A stretch of 64,000 nt of DNA from Beta vulgaris subsp. vulgaris (Eukaryota; Streptophyta; Magnoliopsida; Caryophyllales; Amaranthaceae), in assembly GCF_026745355.1 (NCBI RefSeq), contig NC_079209.1:43328534-43392533 (forward strand), given 5' to 3'. Positions 1 to 10,050 of this stretch are shown here, piece after piece. A program made the translations under genes and the position numbers. How positions within the stretch are numbered: position 1 is the stretch's first letter; every line of letters begins with the position of its first letter. Below the pieces are notes generated by a model, which saw only the letters and a list, made by a program, of their open reading frames with translations, made no database searches and was not told the DNA's origin.

Positions 1-112
1 AAATAAAGTTGCAATTTTGCAAAACCGAAAAAAAGTTGCAACCATTCATTATAGAAGGACCAAAGGAGGAAAAATTCAACCTGTACCGGAAATCAAGTGA
101 TAAAAAATAATG
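1..112. repeat. Direct repeat copy 1 (pairs with 1981-2092)
   Basis: The first ~110 bases recur at 1981-2092 with only a few substitutions and small indels, in the same orientation. The two copies bracket the decayed gene fragment and the inverted LTR scrap. The repeat may continue left of the window. It could be the terminal repeat of a non-autonomous element; I cannot assign a family. Confidence 0.8.
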
Positions 113-180
113 GTTAGCATTGTCTTGTTAATAGTGACCAACACTGTCTTGACGACTATCTCCTATACGTATCAGCTACA
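112..180 (-). repeat. Inverted scrap of the LTR that starts at 3163
   Basis: About 65 bases are the reverse complement of the first bases of the LTR at 3163-3232, with roughly five mismatches. On the minus strand the scrap begins TGATACGTATAGGAGATAG and it cuts directly into the 3' end of the decayed gene fragment next to it, whose reading frame stops inside the LTR sequence. Confidence 0.75.
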
Positions 181-803
181 CACATAATGATCACAACTAT
201 ACTCACTCCAAAGAGACTCACGATCATTTTCTCAATTTTTAAACTCTTCGATAATCCCGTAGTTGGTGAGAATATGTGCTCAGTCCATAAAAACCCTAAC
301 ATTGATGTTGGTAAGGATATCATTAGTGTACACGCCAGGCTTACATATGACATCGGAAAAGACATCTCTTTCTCAGTTTGTAATTTGACAAAGCGTTCAT
401 AATGTTCAGCTAATATTTGTTGATGAACATTCAGCAATTGATCCGCATGCTTGTATAATGCTCGAAATACTTGAAGTACGAACTCAAGAAGAACCTGATC
501 AAAATTATAATCATATAATTTGTTAATTACAATAAGTTTTACTTATCTTACATATAATTAGATGAGCAAGAGAAAATATTCTTAATACTAAGTACTAACT
601 CCCCTAGCCAACCCCTCAGTTTTAATTTTCTTTACTTTTATTTTTCTCATTTGATCGAGGGTAATAATTTTCTGAGCCAAAGACTTTGATGAGACTTATG
701 GATAGTTCTAATTCTGTATAATGAATAATTCAGCTTAATATCACATATGATTAATTAATATACGACAACTCATAGTATTAGTTAATTTTTTTTTACAACC
801 ACT

Positions 804-882
<79 letters not shown>

Positions 883-1765
883 TAGCTTGGTTAGTTGCGC
901 TTGGTAAGCTGAGAACAAGAATTATACTAGACAGGGCTGGTATTTGCCAGAACACATCAGGCTTATTAGGTAGTTCATGGTAGGACTCTTGCAAGCAGTT
1001 ATTCTTTAATTGCCCATGCAGTGTTAGAGTTTGCAGCATTATTATAAGGTGAATTGGTGTTAACACTTCTGATAAGGAAAATCTTTAAATAGCTTGAAAA
1101 AAATTGGGAAGAAAATTTCATAGTATACGAAGCAGAAAGTATTTAAAGGTTCAACTATCATAGTTAGACTTTCAATTAAAGCAGAAAGTATGTAAACATT
1201 TTTACTATCAATTAAACTTTGATAACATAAAAAAAAATTATTGTACCTCATCCCATTCCAAAAGCTTATCTTATTTCACCTCTCCTACATTGAAGCTTTC
1301 ATGTTCAAAACCTCGTAGACAACCTGCATATATGATTAGCACATTAAGTGAGATGCATGTTCAACTCAAAATTGCTTAATCATTGGACTATATCTAAAAT
1401 TGCAATTTAGTTTACCTTGCGAATAAGTCTTATACTTCTTTTTCGCCCTGTCCAGGGGATCTGCAAATATGCATATATAGTTCATCTGATTAAATACATT
1501 TCCTCCTAGTTAGTTAAATCTTAATTTCTAACTTAAAGTTGTATGTAAGTTTATGTACCTTGCCAAGTGAGTATTTTGCCTAAATCAGCCTTGAAGATCG
1601 TGCATATGACTGTAAGATGTGAAGAAGTTTGTTGCTCCCCAATGTTGTTGATTAACTTGTCCTCAAACTCCTTGCTTTTGAGCAAGACTAAGATGCACTC
1701 TGTAGCAAGAGAAAATGTAACGGGTATGTTGCTCGAGAAGTCGGTACGCAATCAGTCCCGTTTTT
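174..1765 (-). pseudogene. Decayed multi-exon gene fragment, function not recognised
   Basis: Several minus-strand blocks read as exons with splice-like borders. One spans about 1561-1760 and contains a segment ending KADLGKILTWQ before a GT donor. A 40-base block at about 1418-1459 continues the frame (DPLDRAKKKYKTYSQ) between AG and GT. A third block is near 1283-1323, with a possible scrap at 1250-1268. A last block at about 174-495 begins after an AG and encodes a charged region followed by two hydrophobic stretches, which resembles the C-terminal end of a membrane protein. The phases join between the first two blocks, but the middle blocks do not connect cleanly, and the 3' end runs into LTR sequence. 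I do not recognise the family. A captured host-gene fragment or a dying host gene are both possible. Confidence 0.5.
805..882. repeat. (TA)n microsatellite
   Basis: About 78 bases of near-pure TA dinucleotide, interrupted once near 833-840. It lies in an intron-like gap of the decayed gene fragment. Confidence 0.95.
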
Positions 1766-1980
1766 GAGATTTTGGAGGCCCAAGGGCGAGCCTACCTCAT
1801 TAAATCCAAGTTGTTTGAATGTTTTATTTTTCTGTCTAGACCGAAAAGTAAACAATTTTTTGGTCCGAAATTTTTGAAAGAAATGTTAAAATAAAGATGT
1901 AAATACTTGATCATTTAATACGAAAACGCAAAAAAAGATATTGAAAAGATGCACAATTAAATAATTAATAAAGAAATTAC

Positions 1981-2092
1981 AAATAAAGTTGCAATTTTGT
2001 AAAACCGAAAAAAAGTTGCAACCATTCATTATAGAAGGACCAAAGGAGGAAAAATTTAACCTGTACCGAAATTAAGTGATAAAAAATAATTA
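1981..2092. repeat. Direct repeat copy 2 (pairs with 1-112)
   Basis: Same orientation as the copy at the left edge, about 1,980 bases away. The flanks differ on the right: copy 1 runs into the inverted LTR scrap, while copy 2 runs into AT-rich DNA. Confidence 0.8.
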
Positions 2093-2640
2093 AAATTTAT
2101 ATTAGATAATATCAAAATTTTATAAAAAAAAATTATGGATGAATGGTCTGTTCTTTTTAATTAACTTGCTTTGCACTATTTTTAAAAAAATACTATGAAC
2201 TAATCTAAACTTATTCAGAACAATAAACAATAAGGGTAAAATTAAATTTATTATTTTATTACTCCGATTCATTATGCAGTTTTATAATATACAAATATCA
2301 AATTTTATATTAAATAAAAATACGAGTGGGAGTATAAGACTAAAAACTAAAGATTAAAATTTATATGCATTAACAACATTTAAGGGTCTCAACATGACAT
2401 AAAAATAAAAATATATTTCCATGGTCTAATCTGTCTCATTCTATAGCCCAATCTATTTTCGAGTTCAGTCGTTCATTAAATTGATCAGCAACAATCTGAT
2501 TTCACAAAACTTATTCAAGTTTTCAGAAAAACTAAATTCATTTAATGTATAATTAGTTACTATGAAAAAATACTGTGTGTCATTGAAATTCTCAAATAAT
2601 TATAATAATTCTAGGTAAAAAATGAAGTAATAAAATTGGA
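2093..2640. other. AT-rich stretch without recognisable genes
   Basis: No supported reading frame or repeat structure is seen here. The DNA is strongly AT-rich. Confidence 0.6.
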
Positions 2641-3162
2641 TAGAGGTATATAGGAATTACAAGATCTTATATGTCCACCAACCCTTGAAGAGAAAATAGC
2701 ACGAATTGAAAGGACTTGTGCGAAGCTTAAAGATTTGGTTCAACGTAAAGAGAAACAACATGAGGAAAACAGCAACTTCCTATTGTTGATGATGAAGAAA
2801 AGATTGAAACTTTTTCTTGTTCTAAGGATAAAGATTGGATCTTTGAATTTTCTCATGAGGAAGCGGTGGTACCTAATATTGAGGTGCATAAATATGAGCC
2901 TTTAGTTAATACTTCATTTACTTTGGCGCCTAGGCTTGCTGATGATCGTGATTTTCCCAAGGTTTTATATGTTATTCTTTTTAGGAGGGATAAATTGCAA
3001 CTACGGACAAATCAAAACTTGGAAATCCTAAGATTTCGTGCAGCAAAAGAGCGTGATGAGCTACGCCACATATTCATGGTGTATATTGTTGTACGCTTGA
3101 TTTGAATGATTTCATGAATTACATCAAAACTTGAGGACAAGTTTTTTTGTAAGAAGGGGAGT
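2641..3162 (+). mobile_element. Internal 3' remnant of an LTR element, ending in a polypurine tract
   Basis: An open frame at 2866-3105 (79 aa) and a broken frame upstream precede a purine-rich tract (AAGAAGGGGAGTA) immediately before the LTR start. The peptide shows no protease, RT or integrase motif, so this could be a non-autonomous element or a decayed tail. Confidence 0.5.
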
Positions 3163-3860
3163 ATGATACGTATGGGAGATGGTCGCCAAGACAGTGTTGG
3201 TCACTATTAGCAAGACAATGCTAACCACTGTCCACGAGTCCTAGTTCTGTTAGGATTCGTATGTAGTGTCCTAGTTTTGTTAGGAGACTATGTATTTTAA
3301 TTGCTTTATAAGTCTTTAATTTTAGGTGTTTGAGTGATAAAGGAATCCTATTATGTTTAGGAGTCTAATTCCTTTGTCGTTGAGTCTTTTTAGGAGTTTA
3401 AGTGAGGTAGGATATGGTAATTCTTATCTTAGACATGGATAAGAGTTATCTTAGCAGTGGATAAGTTTTATTTTAGGCGTGTGATTAATTATAGGATAGG
3501 ATTAGTTTAATTCTTATCTTGTTGTTAATTCTTATCCTAGGTTTATGCTTATCTTTAGTCGAACGTATACCCTATATAAGGGACGTTTATTTCATTAATA
3601 AAATCAGTTTTTTTATTGAGTAAAAGAAAGTGCGTAATTGCATATGTTGAGCGTAAGCTAATAAATTGGTTTCCGAGTAGTAAACTAAAACAAACAACCG
3701 AGACTTGTTTGTCTATGCTCTTAACCGCGACTTAAGAGTAATATCCTTTAGTTTCATAGTTAGTTCGTTCATAAATCACAAAACCATAAAAGAGTTCGAA
3801 ACAATCACGAAAATCACATCAGTTGCGCTTTTAATCCTTTAGGAATCCGTAAGAAGGCTC
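3163..3860 (+). repeat. LTR of a Ty3/gypsy-type or LARD-like element
   Basis: It starts TGATACG directly after a polypurine tract, contains a TATA-like TATATAAGGG near 3573, and continues into a transcript-like region. Its first 65 bases recur inverted at 112-180. The right boundary is not certain: a CA at about 3821 or a point near 3870 are both possible. No second full LTR is seen, so it may be a solo LTR or the remnant of a truncated element. Confidence 0.5.
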
Positions 3861-4193
3861 CGGAGGCTGGCATTATATTATGATATGATCTCAAAGACAA
3901 AAAAAGAATAGACTCAAAATCAACTATTTTCTTAATTTAAGCTACTTTTGATATTATTAGTTGTAAGCATTTTGAATTTTGGGATATTTTTTGTTGTCCT
4001 GTGCGTGTATATTCCTTCGCTAATAATTGTTTTTGAAAATTTACTAACTAGTATTTTGGCTCGGGAAACACCATGGGTCAGTTACAATTTCATGTTTTTG
4101 ATTATTCATAAATTTCATAATTGATTTTATTATATCTTCGTAATTTTCTGTCTAGTGCGGAAGTGAAAATGGACGGTATGACATGATATAGAT

Positions 4194-6056
4194 TCATGTT
4201 TGCAATAAAACTTCTAAGGAATTGGAGATAAAGATAACAATTCTCTCTTTCACACAATACTTTATCTCCTGTACAGTCTTACTGCTAGTCACCACAAGGC
4301 CTTCCCAATGCGCAGAATTACGCACTCCCCAGATGGTGTAAACTGTAGCAGCCATAGCAGCTAGTCCCACCTTTTTCTGAAAACTGGACCCTGTGTATCT
4401 CCCTTTGATCCATCTACATAGCTGAAACACATTTATGGCATTCCAATGCATACCCAACCATCTTAGCACCTGCTCAATGCACTGACTACTGTAGTAACAT
4501 TTGAAGAATAAGTGCTTAACAGTTTCACCATGTTGTCCACATATAGGACACACATCATCAGCACACACACTAATTTTTTTCAACCTGTCTTTGGTTTTCA
4601 GCCTGTTTTGCACACTCAGCCATAGGATAAATCGATGCTTAGGTTGAGAGTATCTATTCCACACATAAGAGCTCCATTGGACTCTTGTATCACTTCCATT
4701 CAGTGTTGTATACTGTTTCTTAATGCTATACCTGATGTCTTGCAACCATTGATCCCCTCTAAGCTTCACCTTCATTTCTTCTTTTGCCTGAAAAATATAC
4801 TTCCATGCCCAGCTTGAGTTATCAGGAGCAACATAAGTACTCCACTGTTGTTCCTTGATATACATCTCATTAACCCACTTCACCCACATGTTATCTTGCT
4901 TTTGAGCAATGCACCAAGCAAGCTTCCCTACTGCTGCTATATTCCAGTTCATAGTACTTCTGAGACCAAGACCTCCAGCAGCTTTAGATTTGCAGAGAGA
5001 CTCCCACTTAACAGCTCCAGGTTTAGCATCATTATGAGTACCACTCTAAATGAAACATCTGCATATGTTATTCACTTCATTAATCACACTTTTAGGGATA
5101 AGAAATAGTTGCCCCCAATAAGTGTGAATGCTCATCAAAACACTATTCACCAATTGGCATCTAGCAGCAAATGACAAGTTCCTAGTGCTCCAGGTTTTAA
5201 TTCTCATTATCATCTTGTCAACCAAAGATTGACAATCACTAGCTTTCAGCTTATTAGAGGAGATAGGAACTCCCAAGTATTTGAATGGTAGCTTCCCAGT
5301 TTGAAAACCACTCACATCTTTAACTCTTTGAATTTCTTCATCACTCATCCCTGCATAGTACACTTCAGATTTACTCCTATTAACCTCCAACCCAGACACA
5401 TTAGAAAACATTTGAACCCCCTGCAATAAGGTGTATATGGATCTAAAATCTCCATTGCAAAACAGGAGCAAATCATCAGCAAAGCAGAGATGAGCTAGCT
5501 TCAACTCTTTACATCTAGCATGGTATTTAAAACCTTCTTGTTCACCAATGTAATCAATCACCCTTGCTAAATAGTCCATACAGAGAGCAAATAGGAGAGG
5601 GGACATGGGGTCACCCTGCCTCAACCCCCTCTGAGCTCCAAATTACTCTGACAATGAACCATTCACCATGATTGTGAACTGGGGAGTTGTGACACAGATC
5701 ATGATCAAGTGAATAAACTCTTTAGGAAAACCAACACCTTCCAACATTTGCTGCAAAAATTGCCAATTTAGGGTATCATAGGCTTTCCTAAGGTCAAGCT
5801 TCATCAAACAACAAGCTCTAATGCCCTTCCTATTGTAAACCTTCACCAGATCTTGACACAACAACACATTATGAAGGATACTTCTACCAGTGACAAATGC
5901 TCCCTGACTGTGAGACACTATATCTGGTAAAATACTATTGAGCTTCTCACTAATTAATTTAGTGATACATTTATAGAGGACTGAGCAGCAAGCTATGGGC
6001 CTAAACTCAGTTACATTGCTAGGAACAACAACTTTAGGAATCAGAGTTAAGGTGGT
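4194..6056 (-). pseudogene. LINE (L1-type) ORF2 fragment: reverse transcriptase and zf-RVT
   Basis: Reading on the minus strand from 6056, one continuous frame shows RT motifs in order: [43 protein letters not shown], then the catalytic CFADDLLLF and FKYLGVPIS. The zf-RVT region near 4500-4620 (CPICGQHGETVKHLFFKC) follows, and the protein stops at 4194 with no RNase H domain. Only two in-frame stops were found, a TAA near 5640 and a TAG near 5046, so the copy is fairly young. The endonuclease and ORF1 are missing, which fits the usual 5' truncation of LINEs on insertion. I see no clear poly(A) or target duplication at the 3' end. Confidence 0.9.
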
Positions 6057-6662
6057 TATATTGATTATTCATATTACTATTAGCTGGTTATGTTATTATT
6101 AAATTTTTTGAATTAAAGTACCACAATGTATATATACTTGTATTATTGTCTATTATTTTATTATTCATATTACTATTAACAAGACTATTAGATATATTAG
6201 CGGTGAAAGTTGTATATAGGCAAGTATATAAATTGTATATTTTTTTTGTTAAATTGTTTATCGTAAGAGATAATTAATAAATATTATTTTTTTAAAGGGT
6301 AAATTCTAATAATTAATATTTCATAATAAATTTTGAGGGCTAGTACGTTAGGGGTAATATTTATGTTACTACTCATCAATTTTTTTGTCTAATAAAGTCA
6401 AACAAGTTCCAATTAGGTATAATAAGGTGTAATAAGTTTCAATCAGGTCCAATAACGTGTAAAAAATTTCAATCAGGTCCAATAAGGTCTAATAAGTTCC
6501 AATCCGGTCAATAAGTTTTAATCAGGTTCAATAAGTTTCAATAAGATTCAATCAAGTCCAATCAGGTTCAATAAGTTCAGTTCAGGTCCAATAAATTCAG
6601 TTCAAGTCCAATAAGTTCAGTTCAGATAAGTTTAGGGTTATTTAGGTAAAAAGAACGCACCC
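6057..6662. mobile_element. Truncated Tourist-like element (second copy of the 50523 family)
   Basis: The region resembles the interior and right half of the element at 50523-51585. It shares the AT-rich segment with the short TTATTCATATTACTATTAGC-type motif, followed by degenerate tandem AATAAGTTTCAATCAGG units. Its right end, AGAACGCACCC, is the exact complement of the left terminus of the other copy and is followed by TAA. The left end is missing: the sequence abuts the LINE 5' end at 6056. Confidence 0.75.
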
Positions 6663-6770
6663 TAAACCATCAATCTCCTCTTGAGAATAAGGCTCCACGG
6701 AAAAATGCTACACAAAAAATCAAAAAATCAAAAAAATAAAATAAAGAATTACTAATTAGAGTGAAATCTA

Positions 6771-8230
6771 TTTTTTTTTTTTAAAAAAAATTTGGCAGCA
6801 AGTACAAACAACAAATCAAAGACTAAATGATGATCCCTTGACTAGCTTTAATAGTTAGCTCATGACTATCACTCACCATCTACCTATCTACCTTAGATAT
6901 TTCACAAAAACTAAACAACTTACAAGCCTCTAGAATATCTTGACATATACTGGCAATGTGAAAATGTGGCATCCCCTTGCTTAGATCTTGTACAAGTAGT
7001 TCTGAGTCCGTGAAAATTTTGATCTGAGTTTCCCTGTGAGCAATCGCCTCTTCCATGGCCCTCAAAATAGCTAGGCCCTATGTTTGATGTGATGAGTTTG
7101 CTCTTACCTTTGCATTTCCTTTGAATACAGCCTCTGACCTTATCCGAGCTATCCATCCAATTCCCGCTCTTGAACCATTTGTCCACTTATTGCTTTTCCA
7201 TGCTCCATCCACATTAATTTCACACACTCTACCTCTATAGCTTCCAAAAGAGATTTTTGTCACCCTCTCTCCTGACTCTGATATTGGGTTATTGATATTT
7301 CCTACTTTCCCACTTTCCAATCTTGTTTTCTCCTTTGTGACCAGATCTTCTGCACTACGCAGAATCTCATAAGGATTGGGTTTTTCTTTTTTGAATACAA
7401 CATTATTTCGATGACTCCAAATTGCCCATAATATGGCACAGAACCATGTTACTCGCTCCGAATCCCTGCCATCCTCCTTCCAGAACTTATTCACAAAATT
7501 AAAAATCCACTCCTTCAGTGGAATATAACTGATCCCTTGCGTGTGAATAGCCAACCACGATGCCATCCAGACTCTGGAAATTAGATAACACTCTCTAAAT
7601 AGATGTTCTTCATTCTCCATTTCCTGGTGACATAGATACACACTTTCATCGTTTCAATACCCTTTTTTCCATGTTTGAGCACAAAGCTAGGCTTTTGTTT
7701 AACAGTCTCCATACAAAGATTTTCCACCTCGTCCTGACTGGAAGATCCCATAATCTTTTCCAGCTTTCTCCATATCTTGCCAGATTATCCTTACCTTGCT
7801 TCTCTTCCATTAGTAAGGAAGATGCATCCTTTACAGTCTTGACACTACTGGTGTTGTTTGATTGGAGTTGATTTCCCTTGGAAATACAAATTCCTAGGAA
7901 ATGTTTAAATGGTGTTGAGTTTGGTTGGAGGGAATTGACAAAATCATAGGAATTAGAAATTCCTAGGAAATGGAAATTCCCACAAGACATGGGAATTAAC
8001 TTACCAAGCCCCCCCTTGGTGATTTGAATTTCCTAGGAATTGCAATTTCCTATGGTTTCAACCAAACACTTTATCTAAATTCCTAGGAAATTAAGAAGGG
8101 AAATTACTTCCCATGAAATATCAATTCCCATAGGAAATTAATTCCCATGTGAACCAAACGAATTAACCTCATTTTTACTCCACACATATTCATCCTCCTG
8201 ATTCATAATTCTTGGCATATCCATATTTAC
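6771..8230 (-). pseudogene. Second LINE fragment: zf-RVT and RNase H, split by a MITE
   Basis: On the minus strand, LINE coding begins near 8230 (…QEDEYVWSKNEV), is interrupted by a MITE, and resumes at about 7850 (SVKTVKDASS). It carries the TRWKIFVWRLLNKSLALCSN segment, a degenerate zf-RVT part near 7640, a 'WAIWSHRNNVVF' block, and an RNase H domain with INVDGAWK and FTDSELLV. A frameshift near 7075 splits the RNase H and stops end it near 6890. A T-run at about 6771-6782 is the expected poly(A) tail on this strand. This family has RNase H and so differs from the neighbouring LINE at 4194. Confidence 0.85.
7850..8165. mobile_element. MITE inserted in the LINE coding region
   Basis: About 315 bases rich in inverted copies of AATTCCTAGGAAAT. 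The two ends are imperfect inverted repeats (GTTTGATTGG on the left, its counterpart GTTTGGTTCAC on the right). LINE coding sequence resumes on both sides in the same orientation. The target duplication is not clear. Confidence 0.7.
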
Positions 8231-8841
8231 CAAATAAATATATACAACATCACAAATATGAAGAAAAGAAAAGTAAAAAGAGTGAATAAATATCTATCTA
8301 TACCCGTTAAAAAGTGAGAACTTTGGCTATTATTGTAGCTTAAGAACAGTGTGTGGATTGTTGCCTGCTTGCCTTTGCTTCTCCCTATTGCTTCGAATAT
8401 CTGATCTCATCTTTCCCCCATTTTTCCTCTCCACCGTTCATCTCTGTCTTCTAACCTCATTTCTTCCATTTTCTTTTCACCTCTTTCCACAAAACATTTA
8501 TATTGACGCCTCCTGCACTAAAATTTTTGTTTGTGCTCCTCATCTCTTCCCTTATTTCGTTTTATCTTGTCCCATTACATTTTTTGTGCCTAGATTTTTA
8601 CTATTCACTAATTTTTACTCAATAATTTGATTTTAATACCCGTAAATTTAGTTTGATATATTCTAAATTTTAGAAATGCAAAATTTGAGATTACAAGATT
8701 TTTTGTAGGTGCAGTTTAGCATAAGAAACATCATCAGAAACGTGGAGGTCCAATTCTCTCTCTTCAATTTGCCTTATGTTTTGCTTTGTTTCTCCTTTGA
8801 TGCTAATTTCATACTCGCATTTGTCATATTTTCAGTCTTAT
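8231..8841. other. Intergenic stretch hosting the Tat insertion
   Basis: Pyrimidine-rich, with a 93-codon open frame at 8349-8630 that has low-complexity composition and no recognisable domain. The Tat element is inserted at 8846/19772, within pyrimidine-rich DNA that continues to the right of the element. Confidence 0.5.
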
Positions 8842-8846
8842 GCTTC
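8842..8846. repeat. Target-site duplication GCTTC, left copy
   Basis: GCTTC immediately precedes the left LTR and recurs at 19772-19776 after the right LTR, as expected for 5-bp staggered integration. Confidence 0.9.
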
Positions 8847-9335
8847 TGTTTCGGTGTGGAAACGGTTAGCGTCCTTTACAAGGTCGCTAAGATGTGAGAG
8901 GTCACGTCCTTGCTGGAAAGCTGCACAATACGCAAACATAAGCTGCCTCGGGGTGGTTCTGAGGAAACCCCCTCCGACGCTCAAGTGAGTAGTTGGTCCC
9001 ACTGGAATTTATAGAGAGAAACTAGAGAGAGAGAGAGATAAGCTATTTTTGGTATGAGAGAATGTACCTGCAGAATAGTACCATTGGGGTATTTATAGAA
9101 GTACTATTCCTCTGACAGGGCGTATAATCCTTCGACACGTGTAGGGCTGTGACGCACTTGACAGGTGGGAAGATTCCCTTTCTTTTGTCTTGTTAGGCGT
9201 CCGCCAACACTGTCGACCTTTAGGGACGAACTGACTTGGATGGTGCTTCTAATGCCTTTAGCAAGTTCACGTCCTGTGCCATGCTCGCGGACACCTCTTG
9301 TACGGCCGCTAATACACTTGGGTTATACCCATACA
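8847..9335 (-). repeat. 3' LTR of the Tat element
   Basis: 489 bases, bounded on the plus strand by TGTTTCGG and CCATACA, so TG...CA ends are present in both orientations. It contains a short GA repeat that is 4 bases longer than in the other LTR. Confidence 0.95.
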
Positions 9336-9355
9336 ACTAGCCCCCAACATCTTTT
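9336..9355 (-). other. Polypurine tract of the Tat element
   Basis: On the minus strand the bases just before the 3' LTR read GATGTTGGGGGCTAGT, the purine-rich primer for plus-strand DNA synthesis. Confidence 0.8.
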
Positions 9356-9604
9356 GGGGTCTTGACTGCTAAGGATGTTGTTGGATGAACGCGGGCATTT
9401 TTGTGGTATTTAATTTATTTTGATGGAATGAATTTGACAGGAGCCATGTGTCGTTGTAGGGAGTTGAAGAATTTCGAAAAGTTAATGATTACCCTTTCCG
9501 AAAATCCCGCCCATTACTTTACTAAGTTTTTGTCTCACCATGACACTTGGCACATATCTGGGGAGAAGTTGGAGAGGTTATTTGATCCCCACCACTCGTT
9601 TGTG

Positions 9605-9610
9605 TATAAA
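9605..9610 (+). promoter_or_regulatory. Candidate TATA box for the antisense gene
   Basis: TATAAA in the context TGTGTATAAATGC, about 440 bases upstream of the antisense start codon and followed by a pyrimidine-rich leader typical of plant 5' UTRs. It is inside the retrotransposon but points away from its genes. Function is inferred from motif and position only. Confidence 0.45.
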
Positions 9611-10050
9611 TGCAAAAGGCGGTTATTTTTCTAAGTTTCCATCCCTTTGTTCAAAAGAAAACACCTTTCTTCTTCCTCTTGCTCTCTAACATTAACTCCA
9701 TTGCTCGAACTTCTTTTGCTCAAAAGCTCACCTTTTCGTGCTTGGTTTTTTCTAAAAAGTTCACCATTCTTCTAGTTTCCTTCTTCTGGCTTCAGTGGTA
9801 CTAAGAATTTTGCTTTTTCGTGACTTGCATTTTCTGGGTCTCTCCTCCCTTCCGGTTTCCGTGACTTTTCGGTGGTTTTTCGGTTGAAGATTTCAACTTT
9901 CGGTGTTGTTCTCACTGTTTTGGAGCTTCACCTGCCTTTTCCAGCGACTTGAACTCTTTGTTTCTTCCCTTTTTCCGGCGACCCTAAATTTCCACGTAAC
10001 TTTATACTTTTTCTTCTCATTTCCTTAAGTCTTTTTCCCGTTTAATCATC

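Noticed and set aside
8349..8630. 93-codon open frame before the Tat element
   Set aside because: Pyrimidine-rich and low complexity, with no domain, no splice context and no recognisable homologue.
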